From Shewanella acanthi (GTDB lineage Bacteria; Pseudomonadota; Gammaproteobacteria; Enterobacterales; Shewanellaceae): a stretch of DNA of 64,000 nt. The notes under the pieces are model-generated. The model saw nothing but the letters and a program-made list of their open reading frames with translations. It searched no databases and was not told the origin of the DNA. Location: assembly GCF_019457475.1 (NCBI RefSeq), contig NZ_CP080413.1, positions 992,001-1,056,000 of the forward strand, in the 5' to 3' direction. This document shows, piece by piece, positions 17,939-27,049 of this stretch; positions within the stretch are counted from its first letter, which is position 1; each line of letters begins with the position of its first letter. The position numbers and the translations under genes are program-made.

Positions 17939-19303
17939 TTAACCTAATTCGTGGGGATTGCGGGTGTCCTGTCCCTGCGGCAGGTTACGCAGTAAAATAC
18001 CGTGGTTGAGATCCACTTCCTTTGGAACCGGTAAGTACACAGTATGCCCCGAACCTAAACCGGCCTCAACGGCTTCTGCCTTACGGTTCTCGAGCTGCTC
18101 GATGGTGAGGCTGATATTGCCCTGTGGCGTCATTAACTCAACACTGTCACCCACGGAGAATTTGTTCTTCACTTCGATTTCGGCAAGGCCCGCAGCATTG
18201 CGCTTGCCTGTCAGTTCACCCACAAACTGTTGGGTATCGCTGACCGAGTAGCCATAGTCGTAATTTTGGTATTCGTCGTGCACGTGGCGGCGTAGGAAGC
18301 CTTCGGTGTAACCTCGGTGCGCCAAGCCTTCCAATTGGTTCATCAGGCTGCGATCGAAGTTTTTGCCAGATACCGCATCTTCAATCGCTTGGCGATACAG
18401 CTGCGCAGTACGGGCTACATAGTAGAAAGACTTAGTACGGCCTTCGATTTTTAATGAGTCTATGCCCATCTTGGCTAGGCGCTCAACGTGTTGAATCGCA
18501 CGCAAGTCTTTAGAATTCATAATATAAGTGCCATGCTCATCTTCGAAGGCTGGCATATATTCGCCCGGACGATTAGCTTCCTGCAGCAGGAATATTTGAT
18601 CGGAAGGAGCCCCCGCACCTAAGGTTGGGGTTTCAATTTGTACTGCATTTGGGGTGGCGATGATATCGCCAGAGTCAGTTTGCTGCGCTTCATGGACGTC
18701 ATATTTCCAGCGGCAGGCATTGGTACAAGTACCTTGGTTTGGATCGCGCTTATTGATATAACCAGATAATAGACAACGGCCAGAGTAGGCCATACACAAA
18801 GCGCCGTGGACGAACACTTCTAGTTCGATATCTGGGCAGCGCTGACGAATTTCTTCAATTTCATCTAATGACAATTCACGTGACAGGATCACACGTTTAA
18901 TGCCCTGGGTTTGCCAGAATTTAACTGACGCCCAGTTAATGGCGTTAGCTTGTACCGATAAATGCACCACTTGATCGGGGAAGGCTTCACGTACCATCAT
19001 AATCAGCCCTGGATCAGACATGATTAAGGCATCGGGTTTCATCGCCACAACTGGCTCCATATCCTTGATGTAGGTTTTTAGCTTGGCGTTGTGGGGCGCA
19101 ATATTGCTCACCACGTAGAGCTTTTTACCTAGGGCATGGGCTTCTTCAATCCCAGTTGCGAGGTTTTCCATTTTAAAGTCGTTATTACGTACCCTTAAGC
19201 TATATCTCGGCTGACCTGCATAAACCGCATCTGCACCATAGGCAAATGCGTAGCGCATGTTTTTCAGCGTACCTGCGGGAGATAAAAGCTCTGGTTTAAA
19301 CAT
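17939..19303 (-). CDS. trhP: tRNA hydroxylation protein TrhP
   Basis: A U32-family protein of 454 aa, orthologous in length and sequence to E. coli YegQ/TrhP, which makes 5-hydroxyuridine at the wobble position of tRNA using prephenate as hydroxyl source. The N-terminus FKPELLSPAGTLKNMRYAFA, the LSVQANAINW strand, and the cysteine set C170, C177, C193 and C197 (GALCMAYSGRC, then GTCTNACRW) identify it; the 650-aa length of the rRNA paralogue RlhA rules that out. It is the first gene of a two-gene operon with yfhL. Two hairpins lie 130-180 bases upstream. Confidence 0.93.
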   Translation of the reverse strand: MFKPELLSPAGTLKNMRYAFAYGADAVYAGQPRYSLRVRNNDFKMENLATGIEEAHALGKKLYVVSNIAPHNAKLKTYIKDMEPVVAMKPDALIMSDPGLIMMVREAFPDQVVHLSVQANAINWASVKFWQTQGIKRVILSRELSLDEIEEIRQRCPDIELEVFVHGALCMAYSGRCLLSGYINKRDPNQGTCTNACRWKYDVHEAQQTDSGDIIATPNAVQIETPTLGAGAPSDQIFLLQEANRPGEYMPAFEDEHGTYIMNSKDLRAIQHVERLAKMGIDSLKIEGRTKSFYYVARTAQLYRQAIEDAVSGKNFDRSLMNQLEGLAHRGYTEGFLRRHVHDEYQNYDYGYSVSDTQQFVGELTGKRNAAGLAEIEVKNKFSVGDSVELMTPQGNISLTIEQLENRKAEAVEAGLGSGHTVYLPVPKEVDLNHGILLRNLPQGQDTRNPHELG

Positions 19304-19671
19304 AATGACTCTCGAGTGTTTGAAGAATTAGGCGCACTGCGCGGGGCGCGCATTTTACACAATGAAAGTAGGGTTATGCAAATTGCTAACCTTAACTTTA
19401 GGTATAGCTCGCAATTGACGAATATACCCATAAGTATCACTATGGTTAGGGTTGCCATAGTGCAATAGATGATAACCATGCGCACTCATAATTGAGCTTA
19501 AATGGGCCCATGGTGCAGGAAGTTAGCCTTTTTCTTGGGGTCTCTGGCAAAATGGGTTATAGCGTCAAACAAATTATTAACGTCTGTTGCATTTTTCTGC
19601 CCATCAATTGATCACCAACTGATATACTGCAACTACTCAATGTTAATGTTTACAGATTGATGGGAGCGAAG
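19304..19671. other. 368-base divergent intergenic region
   Basis: It lies between trhP (minus) and the HDOD gene (plus). It holds a perfect CACTATGG/CCATAGTG dyad at 19438-19462 and a GGTATA/TATACC pair near 19400-19430. No gene is seen. Confidence 0.5.
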
Positions 19672-20514
19672 ATGTCAACCGAACATCTACTATTAGTCGG
19701 ATTACTTAAAAAGCTTAAAGATGACGCCCTTGTACTGCCCACCCTGCCCGAAGTGGCGATGCGAGTACAAGAAGTGGTTGGGCGCTCAGATGCCAGCCTC
19801 AAACAAGTCGCAGAAGTGATTGGTCAAGATGCGGCCATATCAGCCCGTATTATCAAAGTGGCCAACAGCGCCCTCTATAGTCGTGGTATTCCAGCCGAAA
19901 GTATCACGAGTGCGGTGTCCCGTATTGGTCTTATTCAGATTAAAAGTATCGCGACTTCAGTTGCTATGGAGCAGCTGTTCATTTCGACTAACGAAATGGT
20001 CTGGGAAGTCATGGATGAAGTGTGGCGTACCTCTATTGATGTTACCGCAGCAGCTTGCGCCATGCTGCAGATGTATAAAAAACGTCACCCAAGTAGCGAT
20101 CTGAATCTCGATACCTTAACCCTAGCGGGGCTTGTCCATAATATCGGTGCTTTGCCTGTTTTGACTGAGGCTGAAGCGCACCCTGAGTTATTTACCAGTA
20201 TTGAACAATTACGCTCGCTTGTGCGTAAGATGCAGGGGCCGTTAGGTCGTGCCGTTCTTAAGAGCTGGGAATTTGCCCCAGAAGTGATGGAAGTCGTTGA
20301 GCGTTGGGCTGATTTACCTTATTTGCCAGAGCAAGTAAATTATCTCGACTTTATCCGCGCCGCTGCATTCTACACGGGCGAGTTGCGTGCCGGTGCTGAA
20401 CTTGAACAGCGTATGGACGTGTTTGTCAGCCGTGGATTACCAGTGTCGGCAAATGAGTTAGCTAGTGACGAATTTATGGAAAAATTCCATTCAATTAAAG
20501 AAAGTTACCAGTAG
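19672..20514 (+). CDS. HDOD-domain signalling protein
   Basis: A 280-aa soluble protein composed mainly of an HDOD domain (about residues 15-210), a degenerate HD fold common in bacterial signalling and chemotaxis but lacking the metal-binding residues. Recognisable blocks are LPTLPEVAMRVQEVV, IGQDAAISARIIKVANSA, split here as IGQDAAISARII and KVANSALYS, and SAVSRIGLIQIKSIATSVA. ATG at 19672 is preferred over starts at 19657/19660 because GGGAG sits about 6 bases upstream. The GGDEF/EAL gene follows 90 bases downstream on the same strand, so the two may act in one pathway. Confidence 0.85.
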   Translation: MSTEHLLLVGLLKKLKDDALVLPTLPEVAMRVQEVVGRSDASLKQVAEVIGQDAAISARIIKVANSALYSRGIPAESITSAVSRIGLIQIKSIATSVAMEQLFISTNEMVWEVMDEVWRTSIDVTAAACAMLQMYKKRHPSSDLNLDTLTLAGLVHNIGALPVLTEAEAHPELFTSIEQLRSLVRKMQGPLGRAVLKSWEFAPEVMEVVERWADLPYLPEQVNYLDFIRAAAFYTGELRAGAELEQRMDVFVSRGLPVSANELASDEFMEKFHSIKESYQ

Positions 20515-20604
20515 TCGCAGGCCTAAAAGGATCCAAAGTCTCGCCCATACAAAGTGATGGGTGAGATGGGAATTAAGCTTACGAGGTAAGATTGAGGCCT
20601 GTTT

Positions 20605-22134
20605 ATGCTCCTAGTGGGATTTATTGGTTTAGCCCTGTTTTTTATTCTTGCCGCTGTGTTTTACATATTATTGGCGCGTTACCATTCCCTTCGCCTACAG
20701 CAGCGTTTTTTAGCACAATTATGCCCGCAACTCGACCATCAAAGAATTGAGCGTCGTCCGTTAAACATTCCTATCGTTCCCCAAGAATTTGCGCCGCTTT
20801 ACCATTCGTTAAATGAGATGCTGGCCGCTTTGCCCGCAGGGGCTGGAAAAGACAAACTCACAGGGCTCAATAACCGCGTCGGATTTAAGCGCGCGTTGAC
20901 CTCAATGATGCCGCTCACCCATGGCACTCTGGTGCTTATTGATATCTACCGCTTTCGTTACGTTAATGATTTATTTGGTTTTGTATTTGGCGATATTTTG
21001 TTGCAGCAATTTGCCGAGCGGCTGACCAGTTTAAGCCTCGAACCTAAACAAATTGCGAGACTCAACGGCGACGAATTTTTACTCTATTACGATAGAGCAT
21101 TAACAGAGGAACAGTTACTGCACCTTAGAGCAAGATTGATGGTGCCTTTTAAAATCAATAATACCCCTGTCAGTGTGCGGATCCACATGGGCTGCATGCA
21201 GTTAGCCGAGCACCATGCGGATGCTAGCCAGATGCTGCGCCGTATCGATTTAGCACTGAAAAAAGCCCGCGAAACCCGTAGCGCTATTGCTTTTTACTGC
21301 GTTAATGATGATAAACGTCAGCTGCGAGAATTAAGGATTATCGACAGCTTGCCCAAGGGATTGGAGCGCAATCATCTGTATATGGTATATCAGCCCAAAC
21401 AGGATGTTCTTACGGGGCAATGCACTCAAGTCGAAGCGCTCATTCGCTGGGAGCATGAAGAATTAGGGTTGATTTCCCCCGCCGAATTTATTCCGTTGGC
21501 GGAATGCGCCGGGATGATCGATCTCGTCGGCCGCTGGGCGCTTGAGCAAGTGTTGATTCAGCAGGTTAAATGGCGCGCTGCGGGTATTAATCTCTGTGTT
21601 GCCGTGAATCTATCGTCTCGCGATCTCGACAGTGACACCCTAGCTTATGATATCGCTGAGCGCTTAGAACACTATAAATTACCCCCCGAATGTTTAATGA
21701 TTGAGATTACCGAAAGCGCCTTGATGGCCGATGTGAATAAGGCGGTCGAGACTTTAGAACAACTGCGTGGCCTTGGCATCAAGCTTGCTATCGATGATTT
21801 TGGTACCGGGCATTCTTCCTTAGCTTACCTAAAACATCTACCCGCCAATGAAGTTAAAATCGACAAGGCGTTCCTTACGGACCTTCAGCCTGATCACCCT
21901 TCTGAGTTTATTCTTGAGGCCAGTATCAATATCGCTAAAAAATTGGGCTATGAAGTGACCGTCGAAGGGGTTGAAACCGCAGAAATGAAAAGCATGTTGG
22001 TCAACATGGGTGTCGATAGGCTGCAGGGTATGCACTACGCCAAACCGATGCGGGCGGCCGAGCTTGAAATGAATTGGCAACAGATGACTCCTAGGGCAGA
22101 GTTGTTATATGCCGATTTGGGGATGAATAGTTAA
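20605..22134 (+). CDS. membrane GGDEF/EAL protein (probable c-di-GMP phosphodiesterase)
   Basis: A 509-aa protein with one N-terminal membrane helix (residues 2-25), a short linker, GGDEF (about 85-235) and EAL (about 250-500). The GGDEF signature is changed to NGDEF near residue 154, losing the first glycine, so cyclase activity is doubtful. The EAL half is complete: EALIRW, VNLSSRD, EITESAL, IDDFGTGHSSLAYL, EVKIDKAF, VEGVET and QGMHYAKP. The likely role is c-di-GMP hydrolysis, with the GGDEF half regulating it. No periplasmic sensor is present. It is followed by a terminator and preceded by the HDOD gene. Confidence 0.88.
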   Translation: MLLVGFIGLALFFILAAVFYILLARYHSLRLQQRFLAQLCPQLDHQRIERRPLNIPIVPQEFAPLYHSLNEMLAALPAGAGKDKLTGLNNRVGFKRALTSMMPLTHGTLVLIDIYRFRYVNDLFGFVFGDILLQQFAERLTSLSLEPKQIARLNGDEFLLYYDRALTEEQLLHLRARLMVPFKINNTPVSVRIHMGCMQLAEHHADASQMLRRIDLALKKARETRSAIAFYCVNDDKRQLRELRIIDSLPKGLERNHLYMVYQPKQDVLTGQCTQVEALIRWEHEELGLISPAEFIPLAECAGMIDLVGRWALEQVLIQQVKWRAAGINLCVAVNLSSRDLDSDTLAYDIAERLEHYKLPPECLMIEITESALMADVNKAVETLEQLRGLGIKLAIDDFGTGHSSLAYLKHLPANEVKIDKAFLTDLQPDHPSEFILEASINIAKKLGYEVTVEGVETAEMKSMLVNMGVDRLQGMHYAKPMRAAELEMNWQQMTPRAELLYADLGMNS

Positions 22135-22140
22135 TTAGCG

Positions 22141-22170
22141 AGTCGCACTAAATTGAGTGCGACTTGTTTT
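22141..22170 (+). terminator. intrinsic terminator after the GGDEF/EAL gene
   Basis: AGTCGCACT/AGTGCGACT forms a 9-bp perfect stem with a 6-base loop, followed by TGTTTT, seven bases after the stop codon. Confidence 0.8.
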
Positions 22171-22862
22171 GGGCATTGTAAATCCGCAGAAACCTGGATC
22201 AATTTCACTCTAAATTTTCTAGGATATAAGTCCCGCATGAGTTTCTAGCGGATTTATAAAAATACAAATCACTACCCCGTAAAAATATTCGCTTAGCTCT
22301 TTTGATTGATACCTTAAAGACTGTCCTATTGTCAGCATCTATGCCGCGAATGTGGGGACTCTTAACTACGTTATGTGTGGTTGAAATGTGTTCGCTATTT
22401 CTAAGGGCTTGCCAGTTTAGTGTGCGAATTGAAGTCTTTGCACGAAAGCCGCAAGACGATAAAGCCTGCTGTGAAATTAAAAACCTATCATCCATGTTTT
22501 ATGGCGATTAAAATGCCTTTTACGTTGGCAACATTAAGAGCGTGGGCCGTATTTAACAGCAACCTTTGTAGACACATAAAGCAAAGTTGCTTTCTCGAAA
22601 CTCTATGTTCCCCCCGATAACATTGACTGATTTACCCTGCGGCAAAGTATTTACGTTCTTTGTCGCATAGGCACTCTTTCTGTCGCTTACCAAATTAAAG
22701 CAAAATGTGCAGCGGCAAAAGACCAATGGCCACGTTACTGCATGGAAAAATGCGCTGAGCTGAAAAGAATTTAGCTCAAATCTAAGCTGGCAGTGGCATC
22801 AAAAAATGGGCAACAGTCAGATCAGATCTGAGCTAATACTTACTCGTTACTACCTTGATTTA
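22171..22862. other. 692-base gap with no convincing gene
   Basis: Short frames occur on both strands around 22205-22511 (96 and 69 codons), but they overlap each other, lack good ribosome binding sites and resemble no family I know. They may be remnants of a lost gene. A TCAGAT/ATCTGA dyad at 22817-22831 lies 30-45 bases past the metalloprotease stop codon and could be a weak terminator on the minus strand, as its transcript continues into a T-rich stretch. Confidence 0.4.
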
Positions 22863-25367
22863 TTAAATCATCTCACAGCGTCCAATCTGAGCGCCATTAG
22901 CAACTGCTTCTCGAAGCCCGCCAGGGAAACCGGTTAGAACCGATGAACCGTTGTCACATACATAAACTTGGCTCATATCCATATACCAAGACATTCCGCC
23001 AGCAACACCGATCATCTTATTACCGTTACCACTTAAGGCGATTGGGTTACTCATAGGTAATTTACCCAGTTCTACTGCACCTTGTTCTCGTAAGAAGCGG
23101 CTTAGTTCTAGCCAGCCAATGTCTTCGACCCATAGCGCGCCATAGTAACCAAATCGACTTCCTCCAGCTCGGCCAATCGCTACGCTGCCATCATCGCTTA
23201 AATCACTGACAGTCATAGGTACTGCACCGTAAGAAGCGGTGATTTCTTCTGGGGTCAGTTCTTCACACAGATTCCAAGAATAGAAGATATATTGAATGTC
23301 CTGACACCAAGGTAGTGAGCCAATATTGGTGATGGCATCTTCGACAAGTCCCTTGCGTGAATCCCATAATTTGACACCGAAGTCACTGGTTAGCGCGACA
23401 CGACTACCATCGAAATTAGAGACTTTAGCCTGTTTAGCTTTGAAAGCAGAAGTCAGGTTGAGCATTGGGCCTTCAGCTATCCAAGCAACCGCTTGATCGT
23501 AATTAACCTGACCTAGGGCCACTTTGCCGTTACCTGATAGTCCATGAGCGTATGCATATAGTGTTCGACTCCATTTGACACTGCTGGTATCGAGCTCGCG
23601 AATACCCCCTTTTTCATCCCAGATAAAAGGGGTCATTTCGCCGGAAAAGTATTCCTGACAGTTACCATTACCATTTAGGTCTCGGTAAGCCAAACCTGCG
23701 ACAGTAGCGCCAGCGTCATCCATGGCTGAACCAAGCGCACTGATTTTTAGACCGGCAATACTGGTAGAAGCGCCGCATTGGGAGTCACCGAGATATCCAG
23801 TTGAAAGATCCTGCTTATCAGACCAAACAGTTGGTTCCATGATACCGTTACCATCCTGATCGTGCTGCAATAACACGTGCTTACCATTGCGACTTAAGAA
23901 TGCCTCTGCACCCACATAACGGCTTGGGAGTATCTCAAACCCGTTATCGACATCCCAAGTTATTGCCTTTACACCAGAAGTTCCCACTGCTTTACGACCA
24001 TTTTTTGACATATCGCTAAGGACTACCGAGGAGAGAGGTGTTACCTGAATTCCTTTCATGTAGCCGTTAAGCGTAAAGTCCGCTTCCTTGGTGATGCCCG
24101 CTTCTGCTTTGATGGGGGTGATATCGCAAACATCATCAAGCAGAGGATCACTACTTTCGCTGTTATTCCAATATTCCGCGGTCGAAAGAAGAGGCTGAGG
24201 TGTTGTCGGGAAGCCGCCGGCTACGATAGGTTCAATATAAAGTACATATTGCTCACCGGGGGTGAGGTTTCGAATAGTGAATCGGCCATCAGGGCCTAAC
24301 ATCCCTTGAGTCGCAGAACCTGACATATCTGAAATTGCATCGAACAGGGGATTATTAATGTTGCGCGCAACGACGTTGATCCCGCTGTATTCAGTTCTGC
24401 CATCCTTAAGGCGCAGCACACCACTAATGGTGCCGCTCGAACTCGCATAGTTAACACTTGGATACAGGTTCGAAATCGCAGCGACATCATCGGGATGTTC
24501 AATAGTGCTCTGGTTAACCGAGCCAGCTTTGTAGTGATCGATAAACGGATACATCGTTTCGATCATCGCTGGGTTGCCACCGGCAATTGGGTTCACGCCA
24601 CAGCCAGGAACTCCAGGGTAAAGTTTATTCAACGCAGAGCTTAGATAGGCTAGCTGGCCATTGACTTGAGTATGAGATAGGTTGATGGCATGACCAAACT
24701 CATGGGTGAATACCCCAGCGATTTGACTGCCATTATCGTTAGGAGCCACAGCCCAGCCATTCATGATTGCTGTAGCTTCTATAATCTCACCGGTTTTTTC
24801 ATCGGCCCATTCAGGAAATGCCATCCCTAAGATAGATTCTTTAGGTACCCCAAACACATCTTCGACAACTGAGCCGTCTGTATCGTATACAACCCAAAAA
24901 CCATAGCCATTTTCGACACCATAGACTTGATCAACATTTGAAGCAGTTAAATCACTTATACCTGTTTTGCTTTCAATGGTGCCCGCAATGCTCATCTCTA
25001 AGGTTGAGGTTTCGACATTTGACCATTCAGCCACGGCGGCGGCAGTAATTTCATTGGCTCGCTCAATCGTTAACAGTGTGTAGTCGCGATCAAGCACAGT
25101 ATTTTTAGGAATCACAGTGCCATCGGCTAGGGTGATATTAATATTATATTTGCTACCTTGTTTGAGTACGGTAAAAGATTCAACATCATTACCTTCTTTG
25201 TTTTTAACCAGCACACCGCCATCGGTCCAAATAGGGATTGCCCCTTTACTGGTATTCCATTTGTAAGGCTGCATGGTTTTGTCGTGGATATAGAGTGGAC
25301 CCGCGGCAATAGCACTCATCGAAAGGGTAGTAAGTGTCAGTCCCATCGCTAGTTTAGAGAGCTTCAT
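22863..25367 (-). CDS. secreted metzincin-like metalloprotease with C-terminal repeats
   Basis: An 834-aa exported protein. The signal peptide is residues 1-22 (LTTLSMSAIAAG). The zinc site THEFGHAINLSH has histidines 222, 226 and 232 with glutamate 223, the HExxHxxxxxH metzincin signature, and ETMYPF at about 270-275 is a plausible Met-turn. A carboxypeptidase-regulatory-like beta domain follows (about 305-435). From about 450 to the end there are imperfect repeats such as LSGNGKVALG, LSDDGSVAIG and LSGNGNKMIG, as in HAF or beta-propeller-like extracellular proteins. The substrate is unknown. It overlaps the stop of the upstream 201-aa gene by one base (TAATG), so the two are translationally coupled. 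Confidence 0.75.
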   Translation of the reverse strand: MKLSKLAMGLTLTTLSMSAIAAGPLYIHDKTMQPYKWNTSKGAIPIWTDGGVLVKNKEGNDVESFTVLKQGSKYNINITLADGTVIPKNTVLDRDYTLLTIERANEITAAAVAEWSNVETSTLEMSIAGTIESKTGISDLTASNVDQVYGVENGYGFWVVYDTDGSVVEDVFGVPKESILGMAFPEWADEKTGEIIEATAIMNGWAVAPNDNGSQIAGVFTHEFGHAINLSHTQVNGQLAYLSSALNKLYPGVPGCGVNPIAGGNPAMIETMYPFIDHYKAGSVNQSTIEHPDDVAAISNLYPSVNYASSSGTISGVLRLKDGRTEYSGINVVARNINNPLFDAISDMSGSATQGMLGPDGRFTIRNLTPGEQYVLYIEPIVAGGFPTTPQPLLSTAEYWNNSESSDPLLDDVCDITPIKAEAGITKEADFTLNGYMKGIQVTPLSSVVLSDMSKNGRKAVGTSGVKAITWDVDNGFEILPSRYVGAEAFLSRNGKHVLLQHDQDGNGIMEPTVWSDKQDLSTGYLGDSQCGASTSIAGLKISALGSAMDDAGATVAGLAYRDLNGNGNCQEYFSGEMTPFIWDEKGGIRELDTSSVKWSRTLYAYAHGLSGNGKVALGQVNYDQAVAWIAEGPMLNLTSAFKAKQAKVSNFDGSRVALTSDFGVKLWDSRKGLVEDAITNIGSLPWCQDIQYIFYSWNLCEELTPEEITASYGAVPMTVSDLSDDGSVAIGRAGGSRFGYYGALWVEDIGWLELSRFLREQGAVELGKLPMSNPIALSGNGNKMIGVAGGMSWYMDMSQVYVCDNGSSVLTGFPGGLREAVANGAQIGRCEMI

Positions 25368-25972
25368 TATTGTTGGCCTCCTGCCATCTTAGTGACTAAA
25401 TTCATAAAGATACTTAGGTCTACCCCATTAGGGTTGCTCAGCATATTGCGGTTTTCTTCGGAGATGTCTGTGGGATTCATATTTTCAAACAAACCGATAT
25501 TTGCAAATTCGTTCATCACTTTGCCATCACGGACAACAAATTTACCTTGAGCCATACCTGCGGTGGTTTGAAAACCTGTGATGGAGGCAGGCTTATACAT
25601 AAAGGCAACGACATTTTCGCCCACATTCCACTTGGCGAAACCTTCAGGGGTGACACCTAAGTAGACTTTGCCATTACCCATAGCGCGGGGTTTGATTAAA
25701 CCGAATTGACGGAAGGTGTAGGTGGAATCTTTTTTTAATTTCCCTTTAGCATCTTCAGCAACCGCAATAGTAATTTCGGTGTAGGGACGATTATTATCAA
25801 AACCATCAGTCATTTTGATAACTTCACCTGTGATGATACTTTGGGAGTCTGATGTAAGCTTTTGCAAGTTATATGGCTGTAATTTCATTGCGCTAGCTGG
25901 CAATGCCATGGCCATACTAGCGGTGATAGCGAGGGCTATCGACGCTTCTTTGAGTAATGACTTCCTTCTCAT
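25367..25972 (-). CDS. exported partner protein of the metalloprotease
   Basis: A 201-aa protein of no family I recognise. It has a cleavable signal peptide (about residues 1-28, ending ALPASA) and a probable beta-rich domain from about 40 to 150 (IITGEVIKMTDG, YTEITIAVAEDAKGKL, YTFRQFGL). The C-terminus contains a methionine/asparagine-rich segment. It is the first gene of a two-gene unit, coupled to the metalloprotease by a 1-base overlap. The pairing suggests a chaperone, inhibitor or co-secreted substrate, but nothing in the sequence decides among these. The upstream region is AT-rich and long. Confidence 0.6.
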   Translation of the reverse strand: MRRKSLLKEASIALAITASMAMALPASAMKLQPYNLQKLTSDSQSIITGEVIKMTDGFDNNRPYTEITIAVAEDAKGKLKKDSTYTFRQFGLIKPRAMGNGKVYLGVTPEGFAKWNVGENVVAFMYKPASITGFQTTAGMAQGKFVVRDGKVMNEFANIGLFENMNPTDISEENRNMLSNPNGVDLSIFMNLVTKMAGGQQ

Positions 25973-26428
25973 ATTTCTTCTCCGATTAATAATGTCATTC
26001 TTTTATGGGCCAAAATCAGCAGTGACTTGTTAACAAAATGTTTCATTCGGTTGGGTAAATGAAGTTTTTGAATGTAGCATTTTGTATCAGTCAATTATTT
26101 GGTGGTTGACATTAAATTGGCTTAAAAACAATGTGATAGATCTTTGCGGTGATGGTGTGGAGGTGTTTTTTTACGTAAATGCTTTTTAGTCAATCAGTAA
26201 CTTGATTTGAACTTTGTTATTTAAATGTTTCTTTTTTTTGTCTTTAAGGGGAGTTTATTGGAAGGGGGCTTTAATCAGTGAAAGATTAACGAAGGAGTCT
26301 TTCTCTATGCCACCTTTAACCCCTAACATCGCTTCGACGCTTTAGAGTAGGTGCCAAACTTGCGGTCTAAGAAGTTGTATATGGAGCTGCAGGTTCTATT
26401 GTTGTATTCAATTAGAGCGTGAAAAATC
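25973..26428. other. AT-rich intergenic region upstream of the protease operon
   Basis: This 456-base stretch holds the promoter region of the 201-aa gene but no convincing gene. Poly-T stretches and low GC contrast with neighbouring DNA, suggesting acquired or poorly constrained sequence. Confidence 0.45.
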
Positions 26429-26517
26429 GCCTAACAATGGCAGTAAGGGAAGACGCAAAAACTTGACAGTGCCCGTTCTGCGCACTGTTTAGTCAAGCTT
26501 TATTGCGCCGGTTATGG
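26429..26517 (+). other. attC-like structure (possible orphan integron recombination site)
   Basis: A GCCTAAC box at 26429-26435 fits the RYYYAAC inverse core and GTTATGG at 26511-26517 approximates GTTRRRY. Between them, arms at 26454-26472 and 26482-26507 form a long imperfect hairpin with extra bases only in one arm, as in folded attC sites. The spacing between the first box and the inner arm (18 bases) is longer than canonical, so this is a tentative call. Confidence 0.35.
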
Positions 26518-26542
26518 AGTATTCGTTTTTTAGGAGTTCGGT

Positions 26543-27049
26543 ATGTCATTAATCATCAGAGCAGAATCTCCTTTCGACATAGGGGCGATTCATGCACTCA
26601 CAAAAACCGCGTTCCTTGACGCACCCCATACAGCTCATACAGAGCATTTTATTGTGGATGCCTTACGTGATGCAGGTGCTTTGACCATCTCGCTAGTTGC
26701 TGAGGTAGATGGTTCTTTAGTCGGTCATGTAGCCATATCACCTGTAAGCATATCGAGTGGCGTTTCCAACTGGTATGGGCTTGGGCCCATTTCTGTTTTG
26801 CCTGAGCGCCAGAAGCAAGGTATTGGTTCAAATCTCATGCTTTCAGCACTTCAACAACTGAAAGCAAAGGGAGCGTTGGGTTGCGTACTGGTTGGAGACC
26901 CCGCTTACTACAGCAGATTTGGATTTGTACACCAAAACAATCTGACTTACCCAGATCTTCCCGCTGAATTCTTTTTATGTTTGAGTTTTTCGCAATCGGT
27001 ACCACGCGGAATTGCTACATTTCATGAAGCATTTTCCGCAAAAGGCTAA
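26543..27049 (+). CDS. GNAT N-acetyltransferase
   Basis: A 168-aa single-domain acetyl-CoA-dependent acyltransferase similar to the YhbS group. The fold strand SLVAEVDGSLVGHVAISPV (SLVAEVDG, SLVGHVAISPV), the acetyl-CoA loop LPERQKQGIGSNLM and the DPAYYSRFGFV strand are all present. The substrate is unknown. TAGGAG lies 8 bases before the ATG. It starts 25 bases after the GTTATGG box of an attC-like structure, and its stop codon lies in a GGCTAAT box of a second, degenerate one, an arrangement expected of an integron gene cassette. Confidence 0.85.
   Translation: MSLIIRAESPFDIGAIHALTKTAFLDAPHTAHTEHFIVDALRDAGALTISLVAEVDGSLVGHVAISPVSISSGVSNWYGLGPISVLPERQKQGIGSNLMLSALQQLKAKGALGCVLVGDPAYYSRFGFVHQNNLTYPDLPAEFFLCLSFSQSVPRGIATFHEAFSAKG

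Noticed and set aside
22205..22495. 96-codon frame on the minus strand as a gene
   Set aside because: No ribosome binding site, overlaps an equally long frame on the other strand, no recognisable motif or signal sequence. Left as part of an unassigned gap.
26100..26165. CRP site upstream of the protease operon
   Set aside because: A TGTGA half-site is present but the second half TCACA is absent.
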